Assembly (NCBI RefSeq): GCF_024362385.1
Contig: NZ_CP101466.1
Span: 2,666,001-2,730,000, forward strand
Source of the DNA: Arthrobacter sp. DNA4
GTDB lineage: Bacteria > Actinomycetota > Actinomycetes > Actinomycetales > Micrococcaceae
Length of the DNA stretch: 64,000 bases
Reading direction: 5' to 3'
Under the pieces are notes generated by a model. It ran no database searches. It was not told the DNA's origin and saw nothing but the letters and a program-made list of their open reading frames with translations. Position numbers and translations under genes: made by a program. Below, piece by piece: positions 63,360-64,000 of the stretch (positions are counted from its first letter, which is position 1; every line of letters starts with the position of its first letter).

Positions 63360-64000
63360 CTAGGACCACTCGTCCGAACGGACCAGGATGGCGCCGGAGT
63401 CCGGGCAGTAAACGATGTCGTCGGCAGCAGCTGCCTTGATCTCGGCGAGGTCGCCGGGGCTGAGCTTCATGCCCGAGGCTTCCGACGTGCCGTGGAAGAG
63501 CCGGGCCGCACCGACTCCCCGCTTGGCCAGCGTCTTTTCGTAAACCGCCACCAGGCCTGCGTCCAGGCCCTGGGCAAATTCGCCGCGCTGGGCACGCAGG
63601 CCTGCCGCTTCCGTTTCCACTTCGGCCAGGGCCGCATCAAGCTCGGCCCTGATGGTTCCAAAGGACCCCTGGATGTCATCGACGATCTGCTGCTGGGCCG
63701 CCTGCCGCTCCCGCAGCGAGTCGAGCCGCTCCATGACTTCCAGTTCCACGTCTTCAAGGTCCGAGCGCCGCTTGTTCAGCGACGCGATGTCCTTTTGAAG
63801 TGCCACCAGGTCCTTGGACAGGCCGGTTCCGCTGTTTAGCCGTGCTTCGTCGCGTTCGATGCGCGAGGCAACCTGTTCGACGTCGGCCTCTGCCCGCTTC
63901 AGCGCGGCCTCGGCGTCGTGCACGGCCACCTTGGCTGCGCCCAGTTCACCGTTGGCGACGGACAGGGCAGCCTCGAGGTCCCTGATGCGGGGATCGTTTT
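63360..64000 (-). CDS. Coiled-coil protein of the C4 zinc-ribbon family (Rv2229c-like), 5' end cut by the window edge
   Basis: At least 212 codons remain. The visible N-terminal part is a long heptad-rich coiled coil (EAALKRAEADVEQVASRIER, LNKRRSDLEDVELEVMERLD). The C-terminal ~50 residues correspond to a zinc ribbon, but the first CxxC is absent (ARLFHGTSEASGMKLSPGD) and the second keeps one Cys (VYCPDSGAIL), so zinc binding is doubtful. Role unknown. Confidence 0.8.
   Translation of the reverse strand, partial: NDPRIRDLEAALSVANGELGAAKVAVHDAEAALKRAEADVEQVASRIERDEARLNSGTGLSKDLVALQKDIASLNKRRSDLEDVELEVMERLDSLRERQAAQQQIVDDIQGSFGTIRAELDAALAEVETEAAGLRAQRGEFAQGLDAGLVAVYEKTLAKRGVGAARLFHGTSEASGMKLSPGDLAEIKAAAADDIVYCPDSGAILVRSDEWS

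Overview
The window reads as chromosomal DNA of a high-GC actinobacterium of the Micrococcaceae, most likely Arthrobacter or Pseudarthrobacter. Supporting signs are the very GC-rich third codon positions, many leaderless start codons preceded by a TANNNT -10 box, an Rv2466c-type mycothiol-linked oxidoreductase, the mannosyltransferase MptB, a DUF6993 lipoprotein, and a clpX-clpP2-clpP1-tig-nei-rpiB-pepN block that I recall in similar order in Mycobacterium tuberculosis. About fifty-five protein genes, four tRNA genes and the RNase P RNA gene can be supported. No rRNA, CRISPR array or prophage is seen.

Layout. 1-6.5 kb (minus strand): rplU-rpmA, then obgE-proB-proA, with a TPP-riboswitch-controlled thiD-tenA fusion upstream. 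6.6-10.1 kb: a giant RNase E/G gene. 10.5-11.2 kb: a VKOR-family disulfide-forming membrane protein. 11.3-17.2 kb: an ileS-folC-DUF4233-ndk run behind an isoleucine T-box leader. 17.3-22.2 kb: an EEP-family phosphatase/nuclease, an SDR, a DUF488 protein and valS. 22.5-33.8 kb: the Clp/trigger-factor/DNA-repair block with tRNA-Pro and tRNA-Gly, ending in pepN and osmC. 33.8-37.7 kb: an epimerase, MscS, a truncated globin, a conserved hypothetical and tesB. 37.77-40.73 kb: an IS3-family element carrying an ECF sigma factor and a membrane protein. 40.8-44.1 kb: ettA, a lipoprotein, ssb and tRNA-Arg. 44.2-48.2 kb: the xylose regulator (broken) and xylAB. 48.3-54.5 kb: a LacI-controlled sugar cluster of unknown substrate. 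54.5-64 kb: an AlkD-like repair protein, mptB, orn, tRNA-His, def, an HNH nuclease, gap, tspO, rnpB, yaaA and the end of a coiled-coil protein gene.

The most interesting item is the mobile element. Its inverted repeats lie 2.96 kb apart and enclose both the transposase and an ECF sigma/membrane-protein pair. The insertion sits in the loop of what was a bidirectional terminator between tesB and ettA; removing the element restores an 18-bp stem.

Four genes between 31 and 53 kb look damaged: pepN and an epimerase have in-frame TAA codons, the XylR-like ROK repressor has two compensating 1-nt indels and a TAG, and an esterase has a possible start-proximal frameshift. These could be real decay or sequencing error, and resequencing would decide. 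If the ROK defect is real, the intact xylA operator would have no cognate repressor here and xylAB might be constitutive.

Regulatory elements visible: a TPP riboswitch, an ileS T-box, a ClgR-like box before clpP1P2, a palindromic ROK operator over the xylA promoter, paired LacI operators, about a dozen terminator hairpins, and eleven leaderless starts.
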